Assembly: GCF_002224125.1 (NCBI RefSeq)
Contig: NZ_NCSM01000004.1
Span: 550,130-614,129, forward strand
Length of the DNA stretch: 64,000 nucleotides
Source: Streptomyces sp. NBS 14/10
GTDB lineage: Bacteria; Actinomycetota; Actinomycetes; Streptomycetales; Streptomycetaceae
Direction: 5' to 3'
The notes beneath the pieces are model-generated. The model was not told the DNA's origin. It made no database searches and saw only the letters and a program-made list of their open reading frames with translations. The translations under genes were made by a program, and so were the position numbers. This document shows positions 50,815-59,917 of the stretch, one piece after another; the first letter of the stretch is position 1, and each line of letters opens with the position of its first letter.

Positions 50815-51621
50815 ATGAGCTGGTCGGCCGATGAGATCGACACTGGAAGTGCGCATTCCGCGCGCATGTACGACTACTTCCTGGGCGGGAAGGACAACTA
50901 CCCCCCGGACCAAGAGGCGGCCGAAAAGGTGTTGGCCGTCCTGCCGCACGCCCGCACCATCGCACGGAACAATCGGTACTTCATGCGCCGATCGGCGCGC
51001 ATGCTCGCCGAAGAGACCGGGATTCGACAGTTCTTAGACATCGGGACGGGAATTCCCACCTCGCCCAACCTCCACCAGGTCATCCAGGAAATCGCCCCCG
51101 AGGCGCGCATTGTCTACACCGACAACGACCCGATCGTGCTGACGCACGCCCGCGCCCTCCTCACCAGCGCCCCGCAGGGAATGACCGCCTACGCGGAGGC
51201 CGATCTGCGAGAGCCCCGCTCCATACTCACCGCCCCTGAGCTGCTGGAGACGCTGGATCTGAGCAAGCCGGTGGCGCTGATGATGATCTCGATCCTGCAC
51301 TTCGTCCCCCCGGAATACGATCACTACGCCATCCTCGGCGAGCTGGTGGACGCCCTCCCCTCCGGAAGCTATCTGGCGTTGACCTACGGCACCTCGGACT
51401 TCGCTCCCGAGGAGATGAAGCGCGCGGCGGACGTCTACGCGGCATCGCGGGTTCCGGTGCAGCAGCGCCCCAAGGACGAGATCCAGCAGTTCTTCCAGGG
51501 ACTGGAGCTGGTCGAGCCGGGACTGGTCCCGATCCACCGCTGGCGTCCCGACGACCCCGCGCTCGGCAGGCTGTCGGACGCGGATGTCTCCATGTACGGC
51601 GGCGTGGCCAGAAAACCCTGA
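50815..51621 (+). CDS. SAM-dependent methyltransferase of the DUF574/PF04672 family
   Basis: 268 residues. SARMYDYFLGGKDNYPPDQEAAEKVL is the hallmark N-terminus; FLDIGTGIPTSPNLHQV is the SAM-binding motif I variant; RIVYTDNDPIVLTHARALL is motif II; ALMMISILHFVP follows. The family is hugely expanded in Streptomyces and its substrates are mostly unknown; structures show a Rossmann methyltransferase fold. ATG 50815 yields the usual MSWSADEID start; a GTG at 50755 would add 20 atypical residues. Possibly co-transcribed with the membrane protein upstream; convergent with the glycosidase gene 16 bp away. Confidence 0.9.
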   Translation: MSWSADEIDTGSAHSARMYDYFLGGKDNYPPDQEAAEKVLAVLPHARTIARNNRYFMRRSARMLAEETGIRQFLDIGTGIPTSPNLHQVIQEIAPEARIVYTDNDPIVLTHARALLTSAPQGMTAYAEADLREPRSILTAPELLETLDLSKPVALMMISILHFVPPEYDHYAILGELVDALPSGSYLALTYGTSDFAPEEMKRAADVYAASRVPVQQRPKDEIQQFFQGLELVEPGLVPIHRWRPDDPALGRLSDADVSMYGGVARKP

Positions 51622-51637
51622 GTCAGTCGTTCCGGCC

Positions 51638-53794
51638 CTACACGGCGCGTGCCAACCCCTCCCACCGCACGCGCCACCGCCCGCCGGACGGGAAGCCGGG
51701 CGCATCGCCCCCGGCGCCGTCCCATCCGGCGGCCATCAGGGCCACGGCGTAGAGCAGCCCGCCCGCGCCCGGGAAGTACGGCGTGGCGACCCGGGAGCCG
51801 CCGAGCGGCATCCCGGCGTCGTCGAACCCGAACTTCTCATGCAGCAGAAAGTCGACGGCGCGGTCCGGCTCGCCCATCCGCGCCGCGTTCATCGCGAGCA
51901 TCGGGAAGTCCCAGCCCCAGGCGGCGTCCCAGGCCCATACGTCCCACACCTTGCGGGCGGTGGCGCGCATGACCGTCGCGTCCACGTCGTGCCCGGGCAG
52001 CCAGCCGTACAGGCCGACCAGCGAGGGGTGGTCGTAGATGTACTCGGTCCACATGTCGCGCACCCCCTCGTACGCCACATACACCCCGTCCTGCACGGGC
52101 AGCGGCGCGAGGCCGTCGAGCACCGTCTGCCAGCCCGGGTCCGCGGGGCGCCCCAGCCGCTCGCGCCACCGCTGCGCAAGCCGCAGTCCAAAGCGCCAGT
52201 AGGACAGTTCGAAGGCGCCGTTCACGGTGACCTTGGGGTCACTGTTCTCGGAGACGAGATGCAGGGGCGGGCCCAGCACCTGGCGGCCCGCGTCCTCGAA
52301 GGCGTACGAGGCCATGAACTCGGCCGTGGCGAAGACGACTTCCCGCCACTTGTCGAGGGTGGCGCGGGTCGGGTGGGCCCGATAGTCCAGTTCGGCGAGG
52401 AAGATCGGATGGGGCTGCTGCCAGAGCAGCAGCGCGTTGATCTCGCCGGGCGACTGGCGGCCGCCGGGATCGGTCATCTTGGGCCAGCGCGCGCCCTGGT
52501 AACCCTGGAGCCTGGCGCGTTCCCGGGACGAGTCGAGGAGGCTCTCATAGACGCCGATGCCGCGGTCCAGCTGCGGCCAGCGGTTCCACAGCGCGTAGTG
52601 CGCGGCGTGCCACCAGTACATCTCCATATGGAACTTGCCGTACCAGCCGTTGTTGACCAGTCCGGACTCCTGGGGCGGGGTGCTGCCGGCCTCGTTGACC
52701 GCCAGCAGGTACTGGCTGAGCACCACCCGGCGCTCCAGCTCCCGCCACCGGGGATCGGTGCTCTCCGAGAGGTCGAGGGCCCCGCCGGAGTGCCAGAACG
52801 CCGGCCAGGCCCTGGCCGTGGCCGCCTCGACCGCCGTGGCGCTGGGCACGCGGGGGGAGGGCCGGGGCGCGAAGAGGAAGGTGGCCTCCAGCCGGGTGCC
52901 CGCGCCGCCGCCGAGCAGATACCGGTGCGGATGGCCGTCGGCCCGCGACGGCCGTTCCCCGCCGCCTCGCCAAGTGAGGCCCACGGTGTAGCGGGTGTCG
53001 TCGAGCTCATGAGTGATGTCCGCGTGGCGGGGCCCGCGCGTCCGCAGCCGTGTGGTGTGCGCATCGGGGCGGTCCCAGACGCCGACGAAGGGCGCGGAGA
53101 ACTTCTCCGCCCCATTGGCGTACGGGAAGTCGATGAACACCGCGAGCCGGCCGTCGGCCACCAACGGCGAGTCGATCCGTACGGCCACCGCGTCCAGATC
53201 GGGGCCACAGCTCGTCCGTACCGTGACGGGGCTGCCCTCCAGGGTGAACCGGCTGTGCAGCGTTCCGGTCCACAGGTCCAGCCGCTGGTGGCAGCCGCTC
53301 AGATCGGCCTCGACCGCCTCGGTCCCGTCGGCGCGCAGCAGCCTCAGGCCGATGCGGGCCAGATTGATCCGGTGCGGGTTCGCCCTCAGCCAGTTGGAGA
53401 GTTCCGGGTGCCGCGGATCGGGGATGTCGTAACGGACCGGCCGGCCATGGGTGTCCCAGATCTGTCCGGCGAAGTCCGACGGGGCCTGACCGTCCGGGAG
53501 CGGATCGCTGTGCCAACCCCAGTCGGACAGGGTGGCGAAGGGCAGAAACGTCTGCAACCCCGTCACATCGGCGCCGAACGCCAGCTGTCCATTGCCCACC
53601 TGCAGCGGGGTCAGGGGATCACTGGCGGTGCGGACCACGTCATGGCGCGATACGAGTGCGTGCCGGTCGATTCCGCCCGGACGTCGCCGCGGCGGCGTCC
53701 GGGCGACGGCGTCGCCGACCCGCCAGCCCGCGGTGACCGCGGCGGCGACTCCGGTCATGCCGGTGCGTACGAAGGTCCGACGGCTGACTGCCAT
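51638..53794 (-). CDS. Tat-exported six-hairpin (GH65/GH95-like) glycosidase
   Basis: 718 residues. A twin-arginine signal (MAVSRRTFVRTGMTGVAAAVTAG) sends it out folded. An N-terminal beta-sandwich (~55-330; NGQLAFGADVTGLQTF, GTLHSRFTLEGSPVTVRTS) precedes an (alpha/alpha)6 barrel (~370-690) with NNGWYGKFHMEMYWWHAAHYALWNR. In GH65 relatives the equivalent Glu of KFHxE is the general acid. Further landmarks are QQPHPIFLAELDYR and WAWDAAWGWDFPMLAMNAARMG. It is not close enough to a characterised enzyme to name a substrate. ATG 53794 follows GGGAG. It is monocistronic; 131 bp separate it from the UBP zinc-finger gene. Confidence 0.78.
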   Translation of the reverse strand: MAVSRRTFVRTGMTGVAAAVTAGWRVGDAVARTPPRRRPGGIDRHALVSRHDVVRTASDPLTPLQVGNGQLAFGADVTGLQTFLPFATLSDWGWHSDPLPDGQAPSDFAGQIWDTHGRPVRYDIPDPRHPELSNWLRANPHRINLARIGLRLLRADGTEAVEADLSGCHQRLDLWTGTLHSRFTLEGSPVTVRTSCGPDLDAVAVRIDSPLVADGRLAVFIDFPYANGAEKFSAPFVGVWDRPDAHTTRLRTRGPRHADITHELDDTRYTVGLTWRGGGERPSRADGHPHRYLLGGGAGTRLEATFLFAPRPSPRVPSATAVEAATARAWPAFWHSGGALDLSESTDPRWRELERRVVLSQYLLAVNEAGSTPPQESGLVNNGWYGKFHMEMYWWHAAHYALWNRWPQLDRGIGVYESLLDSSRERARLQGYQGARWPKMTDPGGRQSPGEINALLLWQQPHPIFLAELDYRAHPTRATLDKWREVVFATAEFMASYAFEDAGRQVLGPPLHLVSENSDPKVTVNGAFELSYWRFGLRLAQRWRERLGRPADPGWQTVLDGLAPLPVQDGVYVAYEGVRDMWTEYIYDHPSLVGLYGWLPGHDVDATVMRATARKVWDVWAWDAAWGWDFPMLAMNAARMGEPDRAVDFLLHEKFGFDDAGMPLGGSRVATPYFPGAGGLLYAVALMAAGWDGAGGDAPGFPSGGRWRVRWEGLARAV

Positions 53795-53925
53795 GAAGGG
53801 ACTCCCGCCGTGTCGCTGATCGAATCTGCCGATTGAATCGTTTTTACGGCGGGCGCAAGCTAACAAGATCTGCGTCCCTGGGGCAATGGTTCTGACAGCA
53901 CCGGCCGTGTCTCGTGCCGGCCGGT

Positions 53926-54276
53926 CTAGCCCAGCGTCTGCGCCCAGTTCTCCGGGACCCGCCCCGCGGGGCCGGGCACCGGCTGGTCGGCAGGGTGGCT
54001 CTCCGGCGGGGCCAGCGGCGGCCCGGACTCGTACAGCTCGGAGGTCTCGTAGTTCCAGAACCAGCCCTCGCCCGGTTCGAAGCTGCGGATCAGCGGATGC
54101 CCGGTGGCCGTGGCATGCGCGGTCGCGTGCTTCGCGGGCGAATCGTCGCAACAGCCGATGTGGCCGCACTGTGCGCAGCGCCGCAGATGGAACCACCATC
54201 CGTCGACGGCGTCACATTCGACACAACCAGTGCCACTCGGCGGCACCGAGGGGTCTAGTCCGTTCTGCGTGGTCAT
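53926..54276 (-). CDS. UBP-type zinc finger protein
   Basis: 116 residues containing a ZnF-UBP domain (~15-75): CVECDAVDGWWFHLRRCAQCGHIGCCDD, then KHATAHATATGHPLIRSFEPGEGWFWNYE, with the Cys/His ligand pattern and the aromatic pocket that in eukaryotes binds the free ubiquitin C-terminus. Bacteria lack ubiquitin; in actinobacteria the domain is known to sit beside redox or response-regulator genes. ATG 54276 overlaps the histidine kinase stop (ATGA), making it the third gene of a coupled redox-signalling operon. It may recognise a C-terminal peptide of a partner protein. Confidence 0.87.
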   Translation of the reverse strand: MTTQNGLDPSVPPSGTGCVECDAVDGWWFHLRRCAQCGHIGCCDDSPAKHATAHATATGHPLIRSFEPGEGWFWNYETSELYESGPPLAPPESHPADQPVPGPAGRVPENWAQTLG

Positions 54277-55769
54277 GAGGGCTCCTGTGAGGTACCGGAC
54301 TGCGGGGTGCCGGACTGCTCGGTGCCGGACTGCGCGGCATCGGGGTCGGTGGCGGTCAGCGGGAGGCGCACTTGGAAGCGGGTGTCGCCCGGGGCGGACT
54401 CCAAACGGAGATCGCCGTGGTGTTTGTTGACGACGATGCGCCATGAGATGTCCAGGCCGAGCCCGGTGCCCTGACCCACCGGTTTCGTGGTGAAGAAGGG
54501 GTCGAAGACGCGGTCGCGGATATCCGCGGGAATGCCCGGCCCCGTGTCGCCGAACTCCACGAGCAGATGGTCGCCGTCGAGCGCCGTACGCACGGTCAGA
54601 GTGCCCTGGCCGTCCATGGTGTTCATGGCGCAGACCGCGTTGTCGATCAGGTTTGTCCATACCTGATTGAGCTCGCCGGGATATGCGGGGATCTTCGGCA
54701 GCGTGCGGTCGTAGTCCTTGACGACGGTGATCTGCGGGCCCATCTTCCCGGAGAGCATCAGCAGGGTGCTGTCCAGCAGTTCATGGACATCGGCGACCTG
54801 GAAGGGGGCCCGGTCGAGCTGTGAGTACTGCCTGGCCGCGTTGACGAGGCCCGAGACGCGGGTGGTCGAGTCCTCGATCTCGTTCATCAGGAGCTCGGTT
54901 TCGACGGTGTAGTTCAGCCACCGTATGGCCCCTGGGAGGGTGTCCTCGCCCACCGCCGCCGCCACGTTGTCCAGCCAGTCGGTGTCCAGGCCGGCCTGGA
55001 CGAACGTCGGCGCGAGCCGCCATCCGTCCTCGATGCCGTGGTCGTCCAGCCAGTCGGACAGGGCGTCCTCACGGTCCGCGGTCTCCAGCGGGCTCAGGGC
55101 GGTGGCCTTGGCGACGCGCTCGGCCGTACGCTCCTGGACCTCGACGAGGATCTGCAGGGTGTCGCGCCGGTACGGGCCCGCCGCGATGGCGCCGAGCTTG
55201 TGGCGCATTCCGGCGACCCGCTCCCTGAGCGCCGAGGTGGCACGCACCGCCGCCGCGGCCGGGTTGTTCAGCTCATGGGTGAGACCCGCGGTCAGCGAGC
55301 CGAGAGCCAGGAGCCGTTCCCGCTGCCCGATGGCCTGCTGGGTGTTCTTGGTGCCGAAGAACAGCCCCTCCAGCAGATGGACCGCCATGGGGAACCAGTC
55401 GCGCATGATGCCGGAGAACGTCTCGGCGGGCAGCACGAAGAACCGTGACGGTTCGACGACCCGCAGCGAGCTGGTGTACACCTGCTGGACGCGGTCGCCC
55501 AGATAGGCGTGGAACGCTCCCGCGTACACACCGCGGCTGGAGCTCCGGTTCACCTCCACGTCCTGGGTGCCGACCCGGCTGGAGAGCACGAGCGTGCCCT
55601 CCAGCAGCACATAGAAACAGGTGGCCGGGTCGCCTTCGGCGTACACCGGTCCCGGTTCGAACCCCTGCACCCGGCCGTCGCGGCACAGCCGCGCAAGCTG
55701 CTCGGGGGACAGCTTCTCGAACAGGAACAGGGAGCCGATCTCCTCCGGGTCGCAGCGCAATCCGTTCAT
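54273..55769 (-). CDS. Histidine kinase with N-terminal cyclic-nucleotide-binding-like domain
   Basis: 498 residues. The CAP_ED-type domain (~10-125) reads LFLFEKLSPEQLARLCRDGRV, VYAEGDPATCFYVLLEGTLVL and GVYAGAFHAYLG. A DHp region with H-box ALGSLTAGLTHELNNPAAAAVRA follows, then a long helical insert (~180-300). HATPase: N-box VWTNLIDNAVCAMN, G1 EFGDTGPGIP, F-box DPFFTTKP, G2 GQGTGLGLDISWRIV. No membrane helices, so it is a cytosolic sensor. The C-terminus has repeated SGTxQSG. It overlaps the upstream reductase and the downstream zinc finger genes by 4 bases each. Its partner is likely the receiver domain fused to the reductase. Confidence 0.88.
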   Translation of the reverse strand: MNGLRCDPEEIGSLFLFEKLSPEQLARLCRDGRVQGFEPGPVYAEGDPATCFYVLLEGTLVLSSRVGTQDVEVNRSSSRGVYAGAFHAYLGDRVQQVYTSSLRVVEPSRFFVLPAETFSGIMRDWFPMAVHLLEGLFFGTKNTQQAIGQRERLLALGSLTAGLTHELNNPAAAAVRATSALRERVAGMRHKLGAIAAGPYRRDTLQILVEVQERTAERVAKATALSPLETADREDALSDWLDDHGIEDGWRLAPTFVQAGLDTDWLDNVAAAVGEDTLPGAIRWLNYTVETELLMNEIEDSTTRVSGLVNAARQYSQLDRAPFQVADVHELLDSTLLMLSGKMGPQITVVKDYDRTLPKIPAYPGELNQVWTNLIDNAVCAMNTMDGQGTLTVRTALDGDHLLVEFGDTGPGIPADIRDRVFDPFFTTKPVGQGTGLGLDISWRIVVNKHHGDLRLESAPGDTRFQVRLPLTATDPDAAQSGTEQSGTPQSGTSQEPS

Positions 55770-57442
55770 GACTGCTCCAGATACCGGTGCACCAGCATGA
55801 CCGCCATGGCTCCCTCTCCGACGGCGGAGGCGACGCGCTTGGCGGACTCGGCCCGCGCGTCTCCCGCCACGAACACCCCGGGGACGTTGGTCTCCAGGTG
55901 GTACGGCGGCCGGTCCAGCTCCCAGCCGGCCGGCGGGCGCCCGTCGGGGGTCAGATCGGGGCCGGTCAGAATGAATCCGCGGGAGTCCCTGAGCACGGTG
56001 TCGCCCAGCCAGTCGGTCAGCGGGGCCGCGCCGATGAACACGAACATCCACTGGGCGTCGATGAGCTCACTGTGGCCGGTCGTGGTGTCGCGCAGGGTGA
56101 GCCGCTCCAACTGGCGCGCGCCATGGGCGGCCTCGACCACCGTGTTCGTACGCACCGAGATCGTGGGCGCGTCCGTGACCTGCTGGACGAGATAGTGCGA
56201 CATCGAGGACGACAGGGACTCCCCGCGCACGACGAGCGTGACCGACTTGGCGCCCCGGGCCAGATACATCGCGGCCTGACCGGCGGAGTTCGCGCCACCG
56301 ACGATATAGACGTCATGGTTCTGGCAGGCGGTCGCCTCGGTCAGCGCGGAGCCGTAGAACACCCCGCACCCGGTCAGATCGGCCACCCCGGGCGCCGCCA
56401 GCTCCCGGTACGACACGCCGGTGGCGAGGATCACGGCGTGTGCGGCGATCGCGGAGCCGTCCGAGAACCGGACGATGCGCGCCGCGCCGTTGACCTCCAG
56501 CCCGGTGACCTCGCGCGCGGTCAGTATCTCGGCGCCGAACTTCGTCGCCTGGCGGCGGGCCCGGTCTGTGAGCTGCGCCCCGGACACGCCGTCCGGAAAA
56601 CCGAGGTAGTTCTCGATCCGTGAGCTCTGACCCGCCTGGCCACCGGTCGCCGACCGCTCCACCAGGACCGTCCGCAGCCCCTCGGAGGCCCCGTATACGG
56701 CCGCCCCGAGCCCGGCGGGTCCGCCGCCGATGACGACGAGGTCGTAGAAGTCGGCCGCCGGTGTCGTCGCCAGACCCACATGGGCGGCCAGGTCCCGGTC
56801 CTCGGGCTCGACGAGCGCGGTGCCGTCCGGGGTGACGACGAGCGGCAGCCGCAGCCCGTCCTCGCCCGCCGCGGAGAGCAGCCGCCGCCCTTCCGGTTCG
56901 TCGGACGAGTACCAGCGGTACGGCACCTGGTTGCGGGCCAGGAATTCCCGTACGTCCGAGGAGCGCGCCGACCAGCGGTGTCCGACGACCTTGGTGGTGA
57001 ACACCGGCCGGTGCTCGCTGGTCCGCCAGGCCTCCAGCAGATCGTCCAGGACCGGGTACAGCTTCTCCTCGGGCGGGTCCCACGGCTTGAGCAGGTAGTG
57101 GTCGAGGTCGACGACATTGATCGCGTCGATGGCCGCATCGGTGTCCGCGTAGGCCGTCAGCAGCACACGGCGGGCACCGGGGTAGATGTCGAGCGCCTGC
57201 TCCAGAAACTCGATGCCGTTCATCCGCGGCATGCGGTAGTCGGCGAGGATCACCGCGACGGCGTCCCCCCGCAGCTTGAGCTCCCGCAGCGCCTCAAGGG
57301 CGGATTCCCCGCACTCCGAGCGCACCACTCGATACCCTGCGCCATAGCGTCGCCGCAGGTCGCGGGCTACGGAACGGGACACTCCAGGGTCGTCGTCCAC
57401 GGTCAGGATGATGGTCCGCGCGGTGTCTGCGGCCTGTGCCAT
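55766..57442 (-). CDS. Response-regulator receiver fused to thioredoxin-reductase-like flavoprotein lacking CxxC
   Basis: 558 residues. N-terminal receiver (~10-130): ILTVDDDPGVSRSVARDLRRR, phospho-Asp in VAVILADYRMPRMNG, Lys in HYLLKPWDPP. A glutaredoxin-like linker (~150-235; VREFLARNQVPYRWYSSDEPEG) leads to the TrxR-like FAD/NAD(P)H part: VIGGGPAGLGAAVYGASEGL, GQSSRIENYLGFPDGVSG, VYIVGGANSAGQAAMYL, VFVAGDARA. Where TrxB has CATC, this protein reads FYGSALTEATACQ, so the redox disulfide is absent. The output of a two-component system is thus an oxidoreductase, not a DNA-binding domain. ATG 57442 follows GGGAGA. It is the first gene of the operon. Confidence 0.9.
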   Translation of the reverse strand: MAQAADTARTIILTVDDDPGVSRSVARDLRRRYGAGYRVVRSECGESALEALRELKLRGDAVAVILADYRMPRMNGIEFLEQALDIYPGARRVLLTAYADTDAAIDAINVVDLDHYLLKPWDPPEEKLYPVLDDLLEAWRTSEHRPVFTTKVVGHRWSARSSDVREFLARNQVPYRWYSSDEPEGRRLLSAAGEDGLRLPLVVTPDGTALVEPEDRDLAAHVGLATTPAADFYDLVVIGGGPAGLGAAVYGASEGLRTVLVERSATGGQAGQSSRIENYLGFPDGVSGAQLTDRARRQATKFGAEILTAREVTGLEVNGAARIVRFSDGSAIAAHAVILATGVSYRELAAPGVADLTGCGVFYGSALTEATACQNHDVYIVGGANSAGQAAMYLARGAKSVTLVVRGESLSSSMSHYLVQQVTDAPTISVRTNTVVEAAHGARQLERLTLRDTTTGHSELIDAQWMFVFIGAAPLTDWLGDTVLRDSRGFILTGPDLTPDGRPPAGWELDRPPYHLETNVPGVFVAGDARAESAKRVASAVGEGAMAVMLVHRYLEQS

Positions 57443-57783
57443 GCGTCTCCCACCCCGGGCTGATCGGCGCCACCTGGCGCCGCCGGTCCGTGTGTGTCTG
57501 TCCGGTCCATGCGTGCGCTGGTGATCCCCATCATATGGAGCATCATCCTGCCTCGCTATGAAAAATCCCGTTGTATGCGTCCTTCGGCCGCCCGGGGGCG
57601 GGGACGCCCTCACGGGTGATCCGCCCAAGGGGGGGCCGGGCCATGTTAAAGGGAGAGGATGGCCGCGCGGTTGACTGTCCGCGCACGGTACCGCGTCCGG
57701 CAGTGCACGGCCGCGGCCTGGGAGTTCTCACCGCGGTCGCCGGGCCGACGGCCCGGCGACCGGTGATCGATGATCGGTGACGG
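57443..57783. other. 341-bp intergenic region
   Basis: No convincing gene. It contains the leader of the redox operon at its low end and, near the alginate-lyase-like gene, the hairpin at 57737-57759. A short AT-rich block around 57535-57575 (CATCATCC...CTATGAAAAATCCCG) may hold the redox-operon promoter. Confidence 0.5.
57737..57759 (-). terminator. 10-bp perfect-stem hairpin after the alginate-lyase-like gene
   Basis: TCGCCGGGCC, loop GAC, GGCCCGGCGA. It starts 24 bp beyond the gene stop at 57784 on the minus strand. Confidence 0.78.
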
Positions 57784-58977
57784 TCAGGAGGGGTTGTCCG
57801 CGTGGGTGAGGGTCGTCCACGCGTTGAAGTAGTTGTCCGTGCCGGACGGCCGGTGTCCCTCGGTGTACTTCTGGGTGTTGGACATGGCGATGCCGAGGCG
57901 GTTGTGGAGGGCGTTGTAGCCGACCTCGGTGACCTCGGCGAGGCCCTTCTTGACCGAGCCGCCGCACAGCCAGGACGGCACGGCGGTGCCGTTCTCATAG
58001 GAGGTGTGGAAGCCCAGGGCGTAGCGCAGCCGGTCCTGGATCTTCGGATACAGGTCCTGGCCCTGGATGCGGCTGGTCTCCGCGACGTCCGCGACGGAGG
58101 CGATGCCCCAGCCGGTGTGCCCGAAGTCGCGGCAGGACTCCTGGGCGAGGCCGTCGGCGAAGGTGCTCTGGCCCTGCCAGTACTTGATGATCTCGGCGCT
58201 GGTGTCGATGCTGCTGCCCGCGGGCGGCTTGGGCAGATCACCGTCGCTGGTCAGATATATGTACGCCGGGACGCGGGCGAGATAGGTGGCGACTGCCTTG
58301 TCGTAACTGGTGCGGTCCTCGATGAAGACCGAGATGCCGATCGCCGCCTCGGTCATGACCAGTTCCCAGTTGCCGTTCTTGGTCGCCGCGCCGTTGATCA
58401 CTTCGGGGAGATATACGTTGCGCAGCATGGTCGCGAAGCGGGCGGCGCCCGGCCAGCCGCCGTCGTAGGTGTACTTGATGATCTCGGCGGCCCGCGGCCA
58501 GGTGGATCCGGACCAGCCGGTCTGCAGCGGGGCGTTGCTGTTGGTGTGATCGGTGATGGTCGCCGACCAGGCGTCCATGATCTCGATGGACTTCTTGGCG
58601 TATCTGCTGTCCCGGGTGAAGTACCAGGCGAGTGCGTCGGTGTAGGCCGCGATGGCGTCCTGGCGCTCGTCGGTGCAGCCGTAGTTGGGGTTGGAGGAGG
58701 AGCCGCACTCCACGACGGCCCGTGGCTTGGGGGTGCGCGAGAGCGAGGCGTAGGAGCTGGCCAGCATGTCGTCGTACGCGGCCTTCCAGGGCTGCTGGCC
58801 GGCCTGCACCTTCGATCGGGCGTAGTCGAGCTGGGCGCGGCTCACCAGGACGCCGGGGTGGGCGAAGGCGGCCGGCGCGGCCGTCGCGCGTGGGGCCGCC
58901 GGGCCGGTGAACTGAAGGCTCAGCAGGCCGGCCAGCAGGGCGAGAACGGTGCACAGGGCGGTTCTGGTTCGTGCCAT
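57784..58977 (-). CDS. Secreted alginate-lyase-family polysaccharide lyase
   Basis: 397 residues. Sec signal peptide (MARTRTALCTVLALLAGLLSLQF, Ala-rich cleavage near 34). The mature part is an (alpha/alpha) toroid of the PF05426 type: HPGVLVSRAQLDYARSKVQAG, DAIAAYTDALAWYFTRDSRYAKKSIEIMDAW, NGNWELVMTEAAIGISVFIED, and FGHTGWGIASVADVAETSRIQG. PL5 and related lyases cleave uronate polymers by beta-elimination; the Asn-Trp and His-Thr-Gly segments lie where active-site residues are expected. The real substrate could be alginate, glucuronan or another uronide. ATG 58977 follows AGAGG. It is monocistronic, with a possible operator at 59004-59016 and a terminator at 57737-57759. Confidence 0.82.
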   Translation of the reverse strand: MARTRTALCTVLALLAGLLSLQFTGPAAPRATAAPAAFAHPGVLVSRAQLDYARSKVQAGQQPWKAAYDDMLASSYASLSRTPKPRAVVECGSSSNPNYGCTDERQDAIAAYTDALAWYFTRDSRYAKKSIEIMDAWSATITDHTNSNAPLQTGWSGSTWPRAAEIIKYTYDGGWPGAARFATMLRNVYLPEVINGAATKNGNWELVMTEAAIGISVFIEDRTSYDKAVATYLARVPAYIYLTSDGDLPKPPAGSSIDTSAEIIKYWQGQSTFADGLAQESCRDFGHTGWGIASVADVAETSRIQGQDLYPKIQDRLRYALGFHTSYENGTAVPSWLCGGSVKKGLAEVTEVGYNALHNRLGIAMSNTQKYTEGHRPSGTDNYFNAWTTLTHADNPS

Positions 58978-59003
58978 CCGGTGACCTCTTCCGTTCACGA
59001 ATG

Positions 59004-59016
59004 GGAACGCAGTTCC
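59004..59016. promoter_or_regulatory. Inverted repeat GGAAC-GCA-GTTCC upstream of the lyase gene
   Basis: Perfect 5-bp arms with a 3-bp centre, flanked by CGAAT on each side (CGAATG and CCGAATA), 27 bp upstream of ATG 58977. It could be a GntR/IclR-type repressor site for substrate induction. It is short, so chance is possible. Confidence 0.38.
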
Positions 59017-59083
59017 GAATACGGATAGGAATGGCCTGGACCATAAGAGCCCTGTGTGGACATGTCAATGTTCGTGATGCCGG

Positions 59084-59767
59084 TCAGTAGTCCAGCCGCG
59101 GGTACCAGTCGTCACGGCCGCCCGGCGTCAGGTCCAGCAGATTCCAGACGGGGCTGAGGAGGTCGATCCCGCGCTCCTTGATGTCCTCGGCCATCCGCGG
59201 ATGGGCGGAGTAGCGGTGGCGGACCGTGCCGTCGCCGTCCCGGGTGAAGACCGAGATCGTGGAGTCCTGCTCGCCGTCCTTGTCCTCGCTGCCGAGATCG
59301 AATTTGAAGGTGCTGTCCCCGCAGCTCAGCAGGCGCAGCCGGGACCAGCCGCGGTCGCGGGCGAGCTGCCGCAGGACGGGCGGGTCGGCGGCCGCGGCGA
59401 TGACGAAGTCGGCGTTCCGGCTGATGTGGTGGGCGACGCCGTTGTAGCCGTCGGTCCACAGGGTGCACATCGGGCACGGCTCGGTCTGCGACTTGCCATA
59501 CATGAAGTGGTAGACGATCAGCGGCCGGTCCGGGGCGGTGAACAGCTCGCTCAGGGTGGTCTCGCGGACGGGGGAGTCGCCCGCGTCGAGGTCGGCGGGG
59601 CCTTCGATGAACACGTAGTCGTCGACCGCCGGCCCCTGGGGAAGCGCCCGCCGCTGGGCCGCGACCCGTTCGCGGTGGCGCATGAGCTCGATCTCGGCGA
59701 GCCGGAGCTCTTCGCGGGCGGCGAGATAGTCCGCGGGCTCATCGGGCAGTCGGGTCTGCCGCAGCAT
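59084..59767 (-). CDS. DUF899 family thioredoxin-like protein
   Basis: 227 residues. The DUF899 pattern is clear: LAAREELRLAEIELMRHRERVAAQRRALPQGP, YVFIEGPADLDAG, LIVYHFMYGKSQTEPCPMCTLWTDGYNG, DFVIAAAADPPVLRQLARDRGWSRLRLLSC, and DWYPRLDY at the C-terminus. CPMC is placed like a thioredoxin/peroxiredoxin active site. Biochemical function is not established for most members. ATG 59767 follows GGAGG. It is a single gene between the lyase and the PHP operon. Confidence 0.88.
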   Translation of the reverse strand: MLRQTRLPDEPADYLAAREELRLAEIELMRHRERVAAQRRALPQGPAVDDYVFIEGPADLDAGDSPVRETTLSELFTAPDRPLIVYHFMYGKSQTEPCPMCTLWTDGYNGVAHHISRNADFVIAAAADPPVLRQLARDRGWSRLRLLSCGDSTFKFDLGSEDKDGEQDSTISVFTRDGDGTVRHRYSAHPRMAEDIKERGIDLLSPVWNLLDLTPGGRDDWYPRLDY

Positions 59768-59917
59768 CGCATCCTCCTGGGTGGGAAGGCCCCGAGGGGA
59801 TTCGAGTCTAGGGCGGTTCCGAGGCGCGTCGACAGCGAGAAATAGTGTGCCAAGCGAGAAAGCGCAGGTCAGGACGGTAACGGCCGGGCGGTGGGCTTGC
59901 TCCAGCAGGGAGCCCCG

